From Hasllibacter sp. MH4015 (GTDB lineage: Bacteria; Pseudomonadota; Alphaproteobacteria; Rhodobacterales; Rhodobacteraceae), in the NCBI RefSeq assembly GCF_020177575.1, contig NZ_JAHTBK010000001.1, forward strand, positions 3,488,001 to 3,552,000: a stretch of 64,000 nt of DNA, written 5' to 3'. The position numbers and the translations under genes were made by a program. Under the pieces are notes generated by a model. That model was not told the origin of the DNA. It made no database searches and saw only the letters and a program-made list of their open reading frames with translations. Shown one piece after another: positions 8,070-15,333 of the stretch; positions within the stretch are counted from its first letter, which is position 1; every line of letters starts with the position of its first letter.

Positions 8070-8974
8070 GCGCCGCGATTCTTGCCGCCGCCATGGCCCT
8101 TGACGCCCTGCTCGGTGAACCCAAATGGCTCTGGTCCCGCGCGCCGCATCCCGCCGTGCTCATGGGCCGCCTCGTGGATTGGTTTGACCGGCGGTTCAAT
8201 CTCGGTGCGGCCCGAACCCTCAAAGGCATCGCCGCCACCGCCGCCCTCTCCGCCCTCGCCATAGCCCTCGGCCTACTGATCCAGGCCCTCCCCCTCGGCT
8301 GGCTCTGGTCGCTCCTGCTCACCGCCATCCTGCTGGCCCAACGCAGCCTCGCAGACCACGTTACCGCCGTCGCCGACGCCCTCCGCCGATCCCTGCCTGA
8401 AGGCCGCAAAGCCGTTTCCATGATCGTCGGCCGCGACCCCGACCAACTGGATGAACCCGCCATCGCCCGTGCCGCCATCGAATCCGCGGCCGAGAACCTG
8501 TCGGACGGCGTCGTCGCCCCCGTCTTCTGGTTCGCGGTCGCGGGCCTGCCCGGTATTCTCTTCTGCAAGATCATCAACACCGCGGATTCCATGATCGGCC
8601 ACCGAACGACGCGCCACGCCGAATTCGGATGGGCCGCCGCTCGCCTCGACGATGTCCTCAACTACATCCCCGCCCGCCTCACCGCGCTTCTGATCGCGAT
8701 CACCACCAAGCCAAGCGCCCTCAAGATCGCCGCCCGGGACGGCCCCAAACACCGCTCCATCAATGCCGGCTGGCCCGAGGCTGCCATGGCCGCCGCCCTC
8801 GGCCTGTCCCTCTCCGGCCCCCGCGCCTATGGCGGCGAGATGACCGACGACCCCCCCATGAACGCGACCGGCACGCGCGAGGCCACACCGGGCGACATCG
8901 CGGCTGCGGTCGGCGTGCTGTGGCGGGTATGGGTGGTTCTGCTCATCATCGTGGCCGCCTTCACGCTGGTCTAA
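8066..8974 (+). CDS. cbiB: Adenosylcobinamide-phosphate synthase (CbiB/CobD), membrane protein
   Basis: A 302-residue inner-membrane protein of the CbiB family, which joins aminopropanol (phosphate) to adenosylcobyric acid. Family marks are MALDALLGEPKWLW near the start, HPAVLMGRLVDW, AIESAAENLSDGVVAPVFWF, NTADSMIGHRTTRHAEFGWAAARLDDVLNYIPARLTA (in part) and RDGPKHRSINAGWPEAAMAAAL. Several hydrophobic helices are evident, the last at the C-terminus. It starts at the ATG inside the stop of the preceding decarboxylase gene. Its end lies only four bases from the convergent DUF2189 gene. Confidence 0.92.
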   Translation: MSAAILAAAMALDALLGEPKWLWSRAPHPAVLMGRLVDWFDRRFNLGAARTLKGIAATAALSALAIALGLLIQALPLGWLWSLLLTAILLAQRSLADHVTAVADALRRSLPEGRKAVSMIVGRDPDQLDEPAIARAAIESAAENLSDGVVAPVFWFAVAGLPGILFCKIINTADSMIGHRTTRHAEFGWAAARLDDVLNYIPARLTALLIAITTKPSALKIAARDGPKHRSINAGWPEAAMAAALGLSLSGPRAYGGEMTDDPPMNATGTREATPGDIAAAVGVLWRVWVVLLIIVAAFTLV

Positions 8975-8978
8975 AGTC

Positions 8979-9797
8979 TCACTCCTCCACCGGCGGCACG
9001 GCGCGCCGGTACAAGTGCCATGTCGTGTGCCCAAGGATCGGCAGCGTAAAGATCAGGCCCAGAAAGGCCGGCACAAGCGACAGCACCATCGTGACCGAGA
9101 TGATCGCCGCCCATCCCAGCATCACCACCGGGTTCTCCGCGACGACCCGCACCGATGTGACCATGGCGGTCACGAAGTTGGTCTCCCGATCCAACAGCAT
9201 CGGCATGGCCACGACCGTCACCGCAAACAAAACGGCGGATAAGCCCGCGCCAACCAATGTCCCCACGGCAAGGAACGTCCAGCCCTCCGGTGTGAAGAAG
9301 ACAACGTTCAGGAACCCGCCCATGTCCGAGAACGACGAATTCTGCAGGATCAATGCCAGCCAAAGCCGGATCTGGTAAACCCACACCCAGAATACGAACA
9401 GCGTCACGAAGGCCATCCACCCCATCTCGCGGTTCCTCTGGTCCGCCATGACCGTCAGGATATCCGACCAGCCGAAGGGCTCGCCCCGCTCCATCCGGCG
9501 CGACATCTCGTACAGGCCCGCTGCCGCGAACGGGGCCACCAAGGGAAAGCCGACAAGTGCGGGAAGGATCATCCACAACATCTCGAGCCAGACGAGGCTC
9601 CAGACGATGAAAATTCCGAAAAGCGCGTAGAACAGGCCGAAAAAGCCGCTCATCACCGGGCGCGCCAGAAAGTCGGAAAACCCGGCTTTCAGGGCCGCGC
9701 GAATGTCGTCTGCGGTGATCTTGTTGATCTCCGGCATTTCTTTTCGGCGCGGCGCAAGATCATTTTGGGGTGCGGAGCCTGATGAACCGGACGCCAT
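8979..9797 (-). CDS. DUF2189 integral membrane protein
   Basis: A 272-residue protein with a charged N-terminal tail and about six hydrophobic helices (for example GFFGLFYALFGIFIVWSLVW, FVTLFVFWVWVYQIRLWLAL, TLVGAGLSAVLFAVTVVAM, VMLGWAAIISVTMVLSLVPA). The pattern matches the DUF2189 family, whose function is unknown. The ATG at 9797 is chosen because a GGAAGG ribosome-binding site lies seven bases upstream. A TTG five codons earlier would put that site inside the gene. Convergent with cbiB. Confidence 0.82.
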   Translation of the reverse strand: MASGSSGSAPQNDLAPRRKEMPEINKITADDIRAALKAGFSDFLARPVMSGFFGLFYALFGIFIVWSLVWLEMLWMILPALVGFPLVAPFAAAGLYEMSRRMERGEPFGWSDILTVMADQRNREMGWMAFVTLFVFWVWVYQIRLWLALILQNSSFSDMGGFLNVVFFTPEGWTFLAVGTLVGAGLSAVLFAVTVVAMPMLLDRETNFVTAMVTSVRVVAENPVVMLGWAAIISVTMVLSLVPAFLGLIFTLPILGHTTWHLYRRAVPPVEE

Positions 9798-10152
9798 GTC
9801 ATATCCTTCCAAAGCATGGCACCGCCCCGGTCACGTGCCACACGGCCCGGCGGTGATCCTGACATCGCGCTTCCAAACCAGATGCTGCCTCAGATGCGCC
9901 CTCGGAACAAGGTTTGGCTGACGACCTTTGCATCTGAATGGCGCATCTCGCCCCGCGTGCTGTCCGCCGCTCGTGACAGGGTCTGACGTCCTCAGACCGC
10001 TGAATTCCTAGCCTGAAATCCAAGCATCGACGATCTGCCCACCGTATCGGATCAGCCAATTCCAAGCGCGCAGCATTCTTTTTCGACACCCCTTGCAACG
10101 GCACGAAACGCACCGATTTCCTGTGGGCAAACCTGCCCCATGGACCACCGCG
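9798..10152. other. Structured divergent intergenic region upstream of the antiporter gene
   Basis: About 355 bases without a convincing gene, holding several perfect inverted repeats. CACCGCC 9820-9826 pairs with GGCGGTG 9849-9855. CCAAACC 9873-9879 pairs with GGTTTGG 9911-9917. AGATGCGCC 9892-9900 pairs with GGCGCATCT 9940-9948. GGTCTGA 9980-9986 pairs with TCAGACC 9992-9998. The second and third pairs interleave, so they would be either alternatives or a pseudoknot. It could be a leader RNA of the plus-strand antiporter gene or a small RNA. No known riboswitch consensus was recognised. Confidence 0.45.
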
Positions 10153-11109
10153 ATGGCCGCTTCCCTCCTTGTCATTCTTGGCCTCGCCGGGCTGATCGTC
10201 GGCGGCGAATTGCTGGTGCGGGGCGCGGTCTCGGCGGCAAAATCCTTCGGCCTTTCACCCATGGTGATCGGCTTGACCCTCGTGGGTTTTGGCACATCCA
10301 GCCCCGAACTCGTCACGAGCCTTCAGGCGGTTTTGTCCGGGTCGCCCGGCATTGCCATCGGTAACGTGGTCGGAAGCAATATCGGGAACGTTTTGCTCAT
10401 TCTCGGTGTCGCAGCCTGTCTTGCGCCTGTCGCCGTCGATCCAAGGGCATTCGGGCGCGACGGCGGCATGATGATCGCCGCAACGCTCCTCTGCCTCGGT
10501 GCGGTGCTGATCGGCGATATCAACCGCATCACCGGCGCGGGCTTCGTAGCCGTTCTGCTCGCCTATCTCAGCTACACGATCTGGTCCGAACGGCGCGCGG
10601 GCGGAACCGCCGCGGCGGAGGTCTATGTGGGCGAAGCGGAAATCGTGCCGGGCACCGATTATTCCCTTGGCCTGGCCATCCTCATCGCCGTCACAGGTCT
10701 CATCATCACGATTTTCGGGGCCCGGTTCCTCGTCTCCGGCGCGGTCTCCATCGCCGAGGCGGCGGGCTTGTCGGAAACCGTGATCGGTTTGACCATCGTG
10801 GCGATCGGCACCTCGATGCCCGAGCTTGTGACGTCGATCATCGCGGTGCGGAAAGGGCAGGGCGATGTGGCGCTTGGCAACGTCATCGGCAGCAACATTT
10901 TCAACATCCTCGGCATTCTGGGCATCACCGCCCTCGTTCAGCCCTTGGCGGTCCCGGCAGAGATCCTGCGCCTCGACATCTGGGTCATGTGCGCCGCCGC
11001 CGTTCTGCTGGTGCTCTTCGCTAGAACCGGCTGGCGCGTCAGCCGCCGCGAAGGTGCGATCCTTCTGCTGGCCTATGCAGTCTACCTCGGCGTTCTCCTC
11101 ACCCGGTGA
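10153..11109 (+). CDS. Calcium/sodium antiporter of the CaCA family (YrbG-like)
   Basis: A 318-residue inner-membrane exchanger with the two internally duplicated alpha repeats of the Ca2+:cation antiporter superfamily. The first carries [16 protein letters not shown] and [16 protein letters not shown]; the second carries [16 protein letters not shown] and [16 protein letters not shown]. The paired PELVTS glutamates bind the cation. About ten hydrophobic helices are evident. The start is placed at the ATG at 10153 ([14 protein letters not shown]), just before the first helix; a longer frame would add a polar, poorly hydrophobic N-terminus. The actual ion is not certain. Confidence 0.88.
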   Translation: MAASLLVILGLAGLIVGGELLVRGAVSAAKSFGLSPMVIGLTLVGFGTSSPELVTSLQAVLSGSPGIAIGNVVGSNIGNVLLILGVAACLAPVAVDPRAFGRDGGMMIAATLLCLGAVLIGDINRITGAGFVAVLLAYLSYTIWSERRAGGTAAAEVYVGEAEIVPGTDYSLGLAILIAVTGLIITIFGARFLVSGAVSIAEAAGLSETVIGLTIVAIGTSMPELVTSIIAVRKGQGDVALGNVIGSNIFNILGILGITALVQPLAVPAEILRLDIWVMCAAAVLLVLFARTGWRVSRREGAILLLAYAVYLGVLLTR

Positions 11110-11209
11110 TTTCGGGATCATCCGCCGGGGGTGCCAACCCACCCCCTTGCCTCACATTCCCCACCCTGTATCTTCCGGCGCAAACGCTTCTCCAACAGGG
11201 TCTTTTCAC

Positions 11210-12388
11210 ATGCGCCGTTTCCTCGCTCCGCTGCTCCTTTCCCTCACCCTTGGGACCACCGCCAATGCCCAGCAATGCGGCGGGGATTTCGGGCAATTCG
11301 TTCAAGGCCTCCGCGCGGAAGCGGCTGAGCGCGGCCATTCGCAGGAGAATATCGACGCCTTCTTCCGCCATGCCTCCTACTACCAGCGCGCGCTCGATGC
11401 GGACCGGCGGCAGGGCATCTTCACTGTCCCATTCACCGATTTCGCCCGCCGCCTCATCAGCCAGGGCCGCATGGACAATGGCCGCCGCAATGCCGACCGC
11501 TACGCCTCCGTCTTCAACGAGATCGAGCGTCGCTTCGGCGTCTCCCGCGGTATCCTGCTCTCCTTCTGGGCGTTCGAGACCGATTACGGCGCGTTCCAGG
11601 GCGATTACAACACGCTCGACAGCCTTGTGACGCTCGCCCACGATTGCCGCCGGCCTGAGCTTTTCCGCCCCGAGGTCTTCGGCGCGCTGGAACTCTTCGA
11701 GAACGGTGATTTTGACCCCGTGAACACCCAGGGCGCATGGGCCGGGGAAATCGGCATGGTCCAGATGCTCCCCGAAGACATCGTGAATTTCGGCATCGAC
11801 GGCGATGGCGACGGCCATGTCTACCTGCAAACCTCCGCCCCCGACGCGCTCATGTCCGGCGCCAATATCCTGTCGTCTCTCGGCTGGCGGCCCAATGAGC
11901 CCTGGCTCGTCGAAGTCACGCTCCCCGATAATCTCGACTGGTACCAGACCGGCGTCCACACCACCCGCTCCGTCGCCGAGTGGGAGGCTGACGGCGTCCG
12001 CGCCCGCGCCGGTGGCAACCTGCCCATGCGCAACGCCCAGGCCTCCATCGTCATCCCCCAGGGCCGCAACGGCCCCGCCTTCATCGCCTACCCGAACTTC
12101 TCCGTGCTGTTTGAGTGGAACCAGTCCTTCACCTACGTTCTGACCGCCGCCTATTTCGCCACCCGGCTTGAGGGCGCGCCCGTCTTCGACGCCGGCAACC
12201 CCGAGCCCGGCCTCGACGGCAACCAGATGCGCCGCCTGCAAGAGATCCTCTCCGCCCGCGGCTATGACGTGGGCCGCATCGACGGCATCCTCGGCGCCGG
12301 CACCCGCGCCGCCGTGCGGGAGGAGCAACGCCGCCTCGGCCTGCCCGCCGACGCCTGGCCCACCCGCGCGCTCCTGAACGCGCTCTAG
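11210..12388 (+). CDS. Lytic murein transglycosylase, MltB family
   Basis: A 392-residue periplasmic protein beginning with a Sec signal peptide (MRRFLAPLLLSLTLGTTANA). The transglycosylase domain has the catalytic glutamate Glu123 in LSFWAFETDYGAF, and GEIGMVQMLPEDIVNFGIDG and TLPDNLDW downstream, all typical of MltB (family GH103). The last 60 residues form a peptidoglycan-binding domain (MRRLQEILSARGYDVGRIDGI). It cleaves glycan strands to 1,6-anhydromuramic ends. No lipobox is present, so it is soluble rather than lipid-anchored. The ATG at 11210 is chosen because it begins the signal peptide. Confidence 0.88.
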   Translation: MRRFLAPLLLSLTLGTTANAQQCGGDFGQFVQGLRAEAAERGHSQENIDAFFRHASYYQRALDADRRQGIFTVPFTDFARRLISQGRMDNGRRNADRYASVFNEIERRFGVSRGILLSFWAFETDYGAFQGDYNTLDSLVTLAHDCRRPELFRPEVFGALELFENGDFDPVNTQGAWAGEIGMVQMLPEDIVNFGIDGDGDGHVYLQTSAPDALMSGANILSSLGWRPNEPWLVEVTLPDNLDWYQTGVHTTRSVAEWEADGVRARAGGNLPMRNAQASIVIPQGRNGPAFIAYPNFSVLFEWNQSFTYVLTAAYFATRLEGAPVFDAGNPEPGLDGNQMRRLQEILSARGYDVGRIDGILGAGTRAAVREEQRRLGLPADAWPTRALLNAL

Positions 12389-12414
12389 GTTAACCGAAAC
12401 CTAACCCAACCGGT

Positions 12415-12448
12415 CGATCCTGCTTGCCCTCCAAGGCTTGCAGGATCG
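12415..12448 (+). promoter_or_regulatory. Hairpin immediately upstream of the ParB-like gene
   Basis: CGATCCTGC at 12415-12423 and GCAGGATCG at 12440-12448 form a perfect nine-base inverted repeat. An inner GCC/GGC pair lies in the 16-base loop, and the ATG of the ParB-like gene starts six bases later. No U-run follows, so it is not a classic terminator. As RNA it would occupy the ribosome-binding region of the downstream gene. As DNA it could be a binding site. Confidence 0.45.
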
Positions 12449-12454
12449 CCAAAC

Positions 12455-13288
12455 ATGCCCGACATCCATCACATCCCCCTCACCGACATCGACGAACACG
12501 CGCTGCCTCGCGACCGCGACGCCCTCGACGCGACCTCCCTCTCCGACCTCACCCTCTCCATCGCCGCCCACGGCCTCCGCATGCCGATTGAGGTCTTTCC
12601 CGCCACCGGCCCCAAACCCTACGGCCTCATCTCCGGCTTCCGCCGCCTCAAAGCCCACCGCGAACTGACCCTCGACACCATCCCCGCCTTCATCCGCCAA
12701 CCCGCCGACATTCCCTCAGCCCTCGCCGCCATGATTGAGGAGAATGAGATCCGCGCCGACATCACCCCGTGGGAGCGCGCCAAAATCGTCCTCACCGCCA
12801 TCGACCACGGCCATTTCGACACCATCGACCAGGCCCTGCCCCGCCTCTACCCCACCTACGACCGCAACCGCATCTCCCGCCTCCGCGCCATCGCAGAAGT
12901 CGTACAACACTTCGGTGACCACGCCCTCACCGACCCACGCAGCCTCTCCCAACAAAAACTCACCCGCATCGCCACCGCTTTGCGCGCGGGGGTGGGAGAC
13001 ACCATGCTAGTCGCCCTGCAAGAGTGCTCCGACAAATCCCCGGCAACCCAATGGAGCCTGCTGCAAGCCATCATCGAAGACGCCGAGGCCGAGGCCAAAG
13101 CCCCCAAACTCCACTACAAACCCGGCCGGCCCCGTTATCACCGCCGCGTGCAAGACGACCTCACCGTCCGCCGAGAGCGCACGAAAGACGGCTGGACACT
13201 CCGGTTTACGGGGAGAACAGCGAAAGGCCCGCTGATGGAGGACATCATGGATTATGTGGAGGATATGTTTGGACGGCGGCAGCGGTAG
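12455..13288 (+). CDS. ParB N-terminal-domain protein (solitary, non-canonical)
   Basis: A 277-residue protein with a ParB/sulfiredoxin-type N-terminal domain (SLSDLTLSIAAHGLRMPIEV, then YGLISGFRRLKAHREL, equivalent to the ParB GERRxRA box). A helix-turn-helix region follows (DITPWERAKIVLTAID and YDRNRISRLRAIAEVV). The C-terminus is basic (RPRYHRRV) and does not match the dimerisation domain of chromosomal ParB. There is no parA next to it. It may be a plasmid-RepB-derived or regulatory ParB relative. It is flanked by a hairpin at its start and tandem hairpins at its end. Its function is open. Confidence 0.75.
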   Translation: MPDIHHIPLTDIDEHALPRDRDALDATSLSDLTLSIAAHGLRMPIEVFPATGPKPYGLISGFRRLKAHRELTLDTIPAFIRQPADIPSALAAMIEENEIRADITPWERAKIVLTAIDHGHFDTIDQALPRLYPTYDRNRISRLRAIAEVVQHFGDHALTDPRSLSQQKLTRIATALRAGVGDTMLVALQECSDKSPATQWSLLQAIIEDAEAEAKAPKLHYKPGRPRYHRRVQDDLTVRRERTKDGWTLRFTGRTAKGPLMEDIMDYVEDMFGRRQR

Positions 13289-13289
13289 A

Positions 13290-13338
13290 CCGGGCCTTGG
13301 CCCGGCTGCACAACCCGTAGGGCGGGACTTGTCCCGCC
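13290..13338 (+). terminator. Two tandem GC-rich hairpins after the ParB-like gene
   Basis: CCGGGCC 13290-13296, loop TT, GGCCCGG 13299-13305 is followed by GGCGGGAC 13321-13328, loop TT, GTCCCGCC 13331-13338. The first begins two bases after the stop codon. No U-tract follows, so they may act as a processing/stability element or REP-like repeat rather than a simple Rho-independent terminator. They mark the left border of the reverse-transcriptase island. Confidence 0.5.
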
Positions 13339-13581
13339 GCTCCGTCACCCGGAACTCCCAACCCACATTCAACGCACCCGGGCAGAATCAAGCGCGCAAG
13401 CGCGCTGCCCATCGCCGGGCCGCCCCCCGGCACGGCGATTTGTCTGATCTTGGCTCGCCGATCGTTCTGTGGGACGTGCTTGGCCACCATAAAGCGCGTT
13501 AGAACGACGGCTGGATCGCCGCACCGCGACCCGTCGAATAGCGCAAAATTTTGAGCCGGGTGATAATAAGAAACCTGTGGA

Positions 13582-15135
13582 CTATCCCAATGGCTTGGTT
13601 TCTTGGACAGTAGCGCACCAATTGATGAAATCATTGGACATAGGAAACTGAAGTCTGCTCTTGATGCTTCTAAGCCAATGAGAATACTCGTCTTTTGGCA
13701 AACAGCTCGCTCCAAAAATGAAGCTAGGCTGTGCCCATGAATGGATTTCGTTTACTTTTGTTTTTCGAGATCTAAAATAGTTGAGATCGTTAGCGCGCCA
13801 TCGGAGAAGATGGATCTGCCTTTGGTCGATCGTGCCTGTGAGGGCGTCAAGTTTACGGATTTGTGACGAGTTGAAAGATATACGCTCGCGCACACCTAAT
13901 TCGAGAAACCAAGAGCGAGCAAATTCAAGTGGCTGCATCCGCGATGAGAGTAACAGCTCCGTTACTTCGTCTCCCATGTTCTCAAATCCGCTGACATCAG
14001 AGGTAACAAACTCCTCAATGAGCAAGCAAACGTCCTTTGCAAATGGTACCAGCTGAGACAAATTTGACCGAATGTACGCAGCTACGTCGGAGTTCTTAAC
14101 CAGCCGCATTGCATGCAATACTATCCGAATTTGGCCCATGTCCCAGAATGGCTCTTTTAGAAGGTCTTCTAATTCTTGCCTTAGGTCCTTGAGCATGAGC
14201 GCTTCTAGCGCATCTTCATCGATCTCCTCTTGGCCATATGCAGCCCAAAAGAGTTTCTCGGTTGCGAACTCCTCTTTTGCGTCGTCGTCCTCGCCACCCG
14301 ACAAACCACTCGACTCCACGAATTCTTGCCAAGCCATAATTTTTGTTTTCTGAACATTGAGGCTAAGGCCCTCATTTTCAGAAAGGTGTTTCGCAAGGTA
14401 GCCTAGAGCTGCGTAGGGGTCCTGATCCTGCCTGATGAATATTATCATATCATCGACGTATCGCGTATGATCGTAGTCCTCAGATATTAATGCCATGTCG
14501 GTGTCATGTAATGCTGCTTCCGCCAGAAGACGTGATGCATTGGTTCCGACTGGAAGCCCAAATGATTGGCGCCCTCTCCAATCCGAAATGAAGGCCTCCA
14601 GCTTCTTGACGATCTTTGATTCTCCAGAAAGGCTTTCAAGGATATTCTCCAACCTATGCCTATAGATGCGAGAATAGAAATCAGATATATCAGTTCGAAT
14701 GACGTACCTGTATTCGCCGAAAAGAACTTTTGCTTGAATTGTGTTCAGCCAATGTCGATAAGAATGGTCTTCTTCAAAAAAATTTGGATCAAGTCCCTTT
14801 TTCTTTCGATACGAAAAGGCACGATGAAGTTCGATAGGGTCGCGCTGGGATTCGACTAAATCGAAGATTTTGAGGACAAGCGCTGTATAGATAATGGTGT
14901 CGATTGGAAACGGCTGATGAGCGTTTCGAAATCCAAAGCGAGACTTTGGAACTAAGGCTTCCACCAAACTCATGGGGTGGTATTGACCTAGGTCAATATT
15001 GCTTAACTTGCTAACTAAGACGTCCCTACTATCCTTCAGAAAACTAAGTTCAAACGGGTAAGGGAAGATATCTGTATCGCCAAATTGAAGAATATGGTCG
15101 AGCGCACAGGAATAGTAGCTTTCCTCAAGTCTCAT
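13582..15135 (-). CDS. Stand-alone reverse transcriptase, unknown-group/defence-type
   Basis: A 517-residue RNA-directed DNA polymerase. RT motif A is RTDISDFY (Asp149), motif B is FGLPVGTNASRLLAEA (193-206), motif C is YVDD (226-229) and LNVQKTKIM (259-267) fits motif D. About 145 residues precede motif A. About 245 mostly helical residues follow the RT core, rich in acidic and Leu residues, in the manner of Abi/unknown-group RTs. No maturase, endonuclease, integrase or protease domain is seen. The gene is much more AT-rich than its surroundings (21 of 60 bases G+C in 14641-14700, against 42 of 60 in 15361-15420), which points to recent acquisition. An anti-phage role is likely by analogy with DRT/Abi systems. 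The exact group is undetermined. Confidence 0.85.
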   Translation of the reverse strand: MRLEESYYSCALDHILQFGDTDIFPYPFELSFLKDSRDVLVSKLSNIDLGQYHPMSLVEALVPKSRFGFRNAHQPFPIDTIIYTALVLKIFDLVESQRDPIELHRAFSYRKKKGLDPNFFEEDHSYRHWLNTIQAKVLFGEYRYVIRTDISDFYSRIYRHRLENILESLSGESKIVKKLEAFISDWRGRQSFGLPVGTNASRLLAEAALHDTDMALISEDYDHTRYVDDMIIFIRQDQDPYAALGYLAKHLSENEGLSLNVQKTKIMAWQEFVESSGLSGGEDDDAKEEFATEKLFWAAYGQEEIDEDALEALMLKDLRQELEDLLKEPFWDMGQIRIVLHAMRLVKNSDVAAYIRSNLSQLVPFAKDVCLLIEEFVTSDVSGFENMGDEVTELLLSSRMQPLEFARSWFLELGVRERISFNSSQIRKLDALTGTIDQRQIHLLRWRANDLNYFRSRKTKVNEIHSWAQPSFIFGASCLPKDEYSHWLRSIKSRLQFPMSNDFINWCATVQETKPLG

Positions 15136-15310
15136 GAAGAGGCCTTTTTATATGGGTCGTGTATGCCCTAGATTACCGCGAATTCTGCTTGTTGCGCGAT
15201 GTAAGTCCACCGTGAACCCAAATGAGGGTATTCCAGCCAAACGTCTCAAACCCCCTAACAAATCCTTAACGCCAAACCCAAAACCCAACAATACCAATCA
15301 CTTAACCCCT

Positions 15311-15328
15311 CTGCTCAACCTTGAGCAG
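15311..15328 (-). terminator. Hairpin just after smc
   Basis: CTGCTCAA at 15311-15318 and TTGAGCAG at 15321-15328 form a perfect eight-base inverted repeat with a two-base centre, starting six bases beyond the smc stop codon. No clear U-run follows on the minus strand, so termination would be weak. It lies at the junction of core DNA with the AT-rich reverse-transcriptase island. Confidence 0.45.
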
Positions 15329-15333
15329 CCCCC

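Noticed and set aside
13582-15135. Reverse transcriptase as a group II intron, retron or diversity-generating element
   Set aside because: No maturase X or HNH domain and no intron ends, no visible msr/msd-type inverted repeats next to the gene, and no near-repeat pair of template and variable regions were found in the window.
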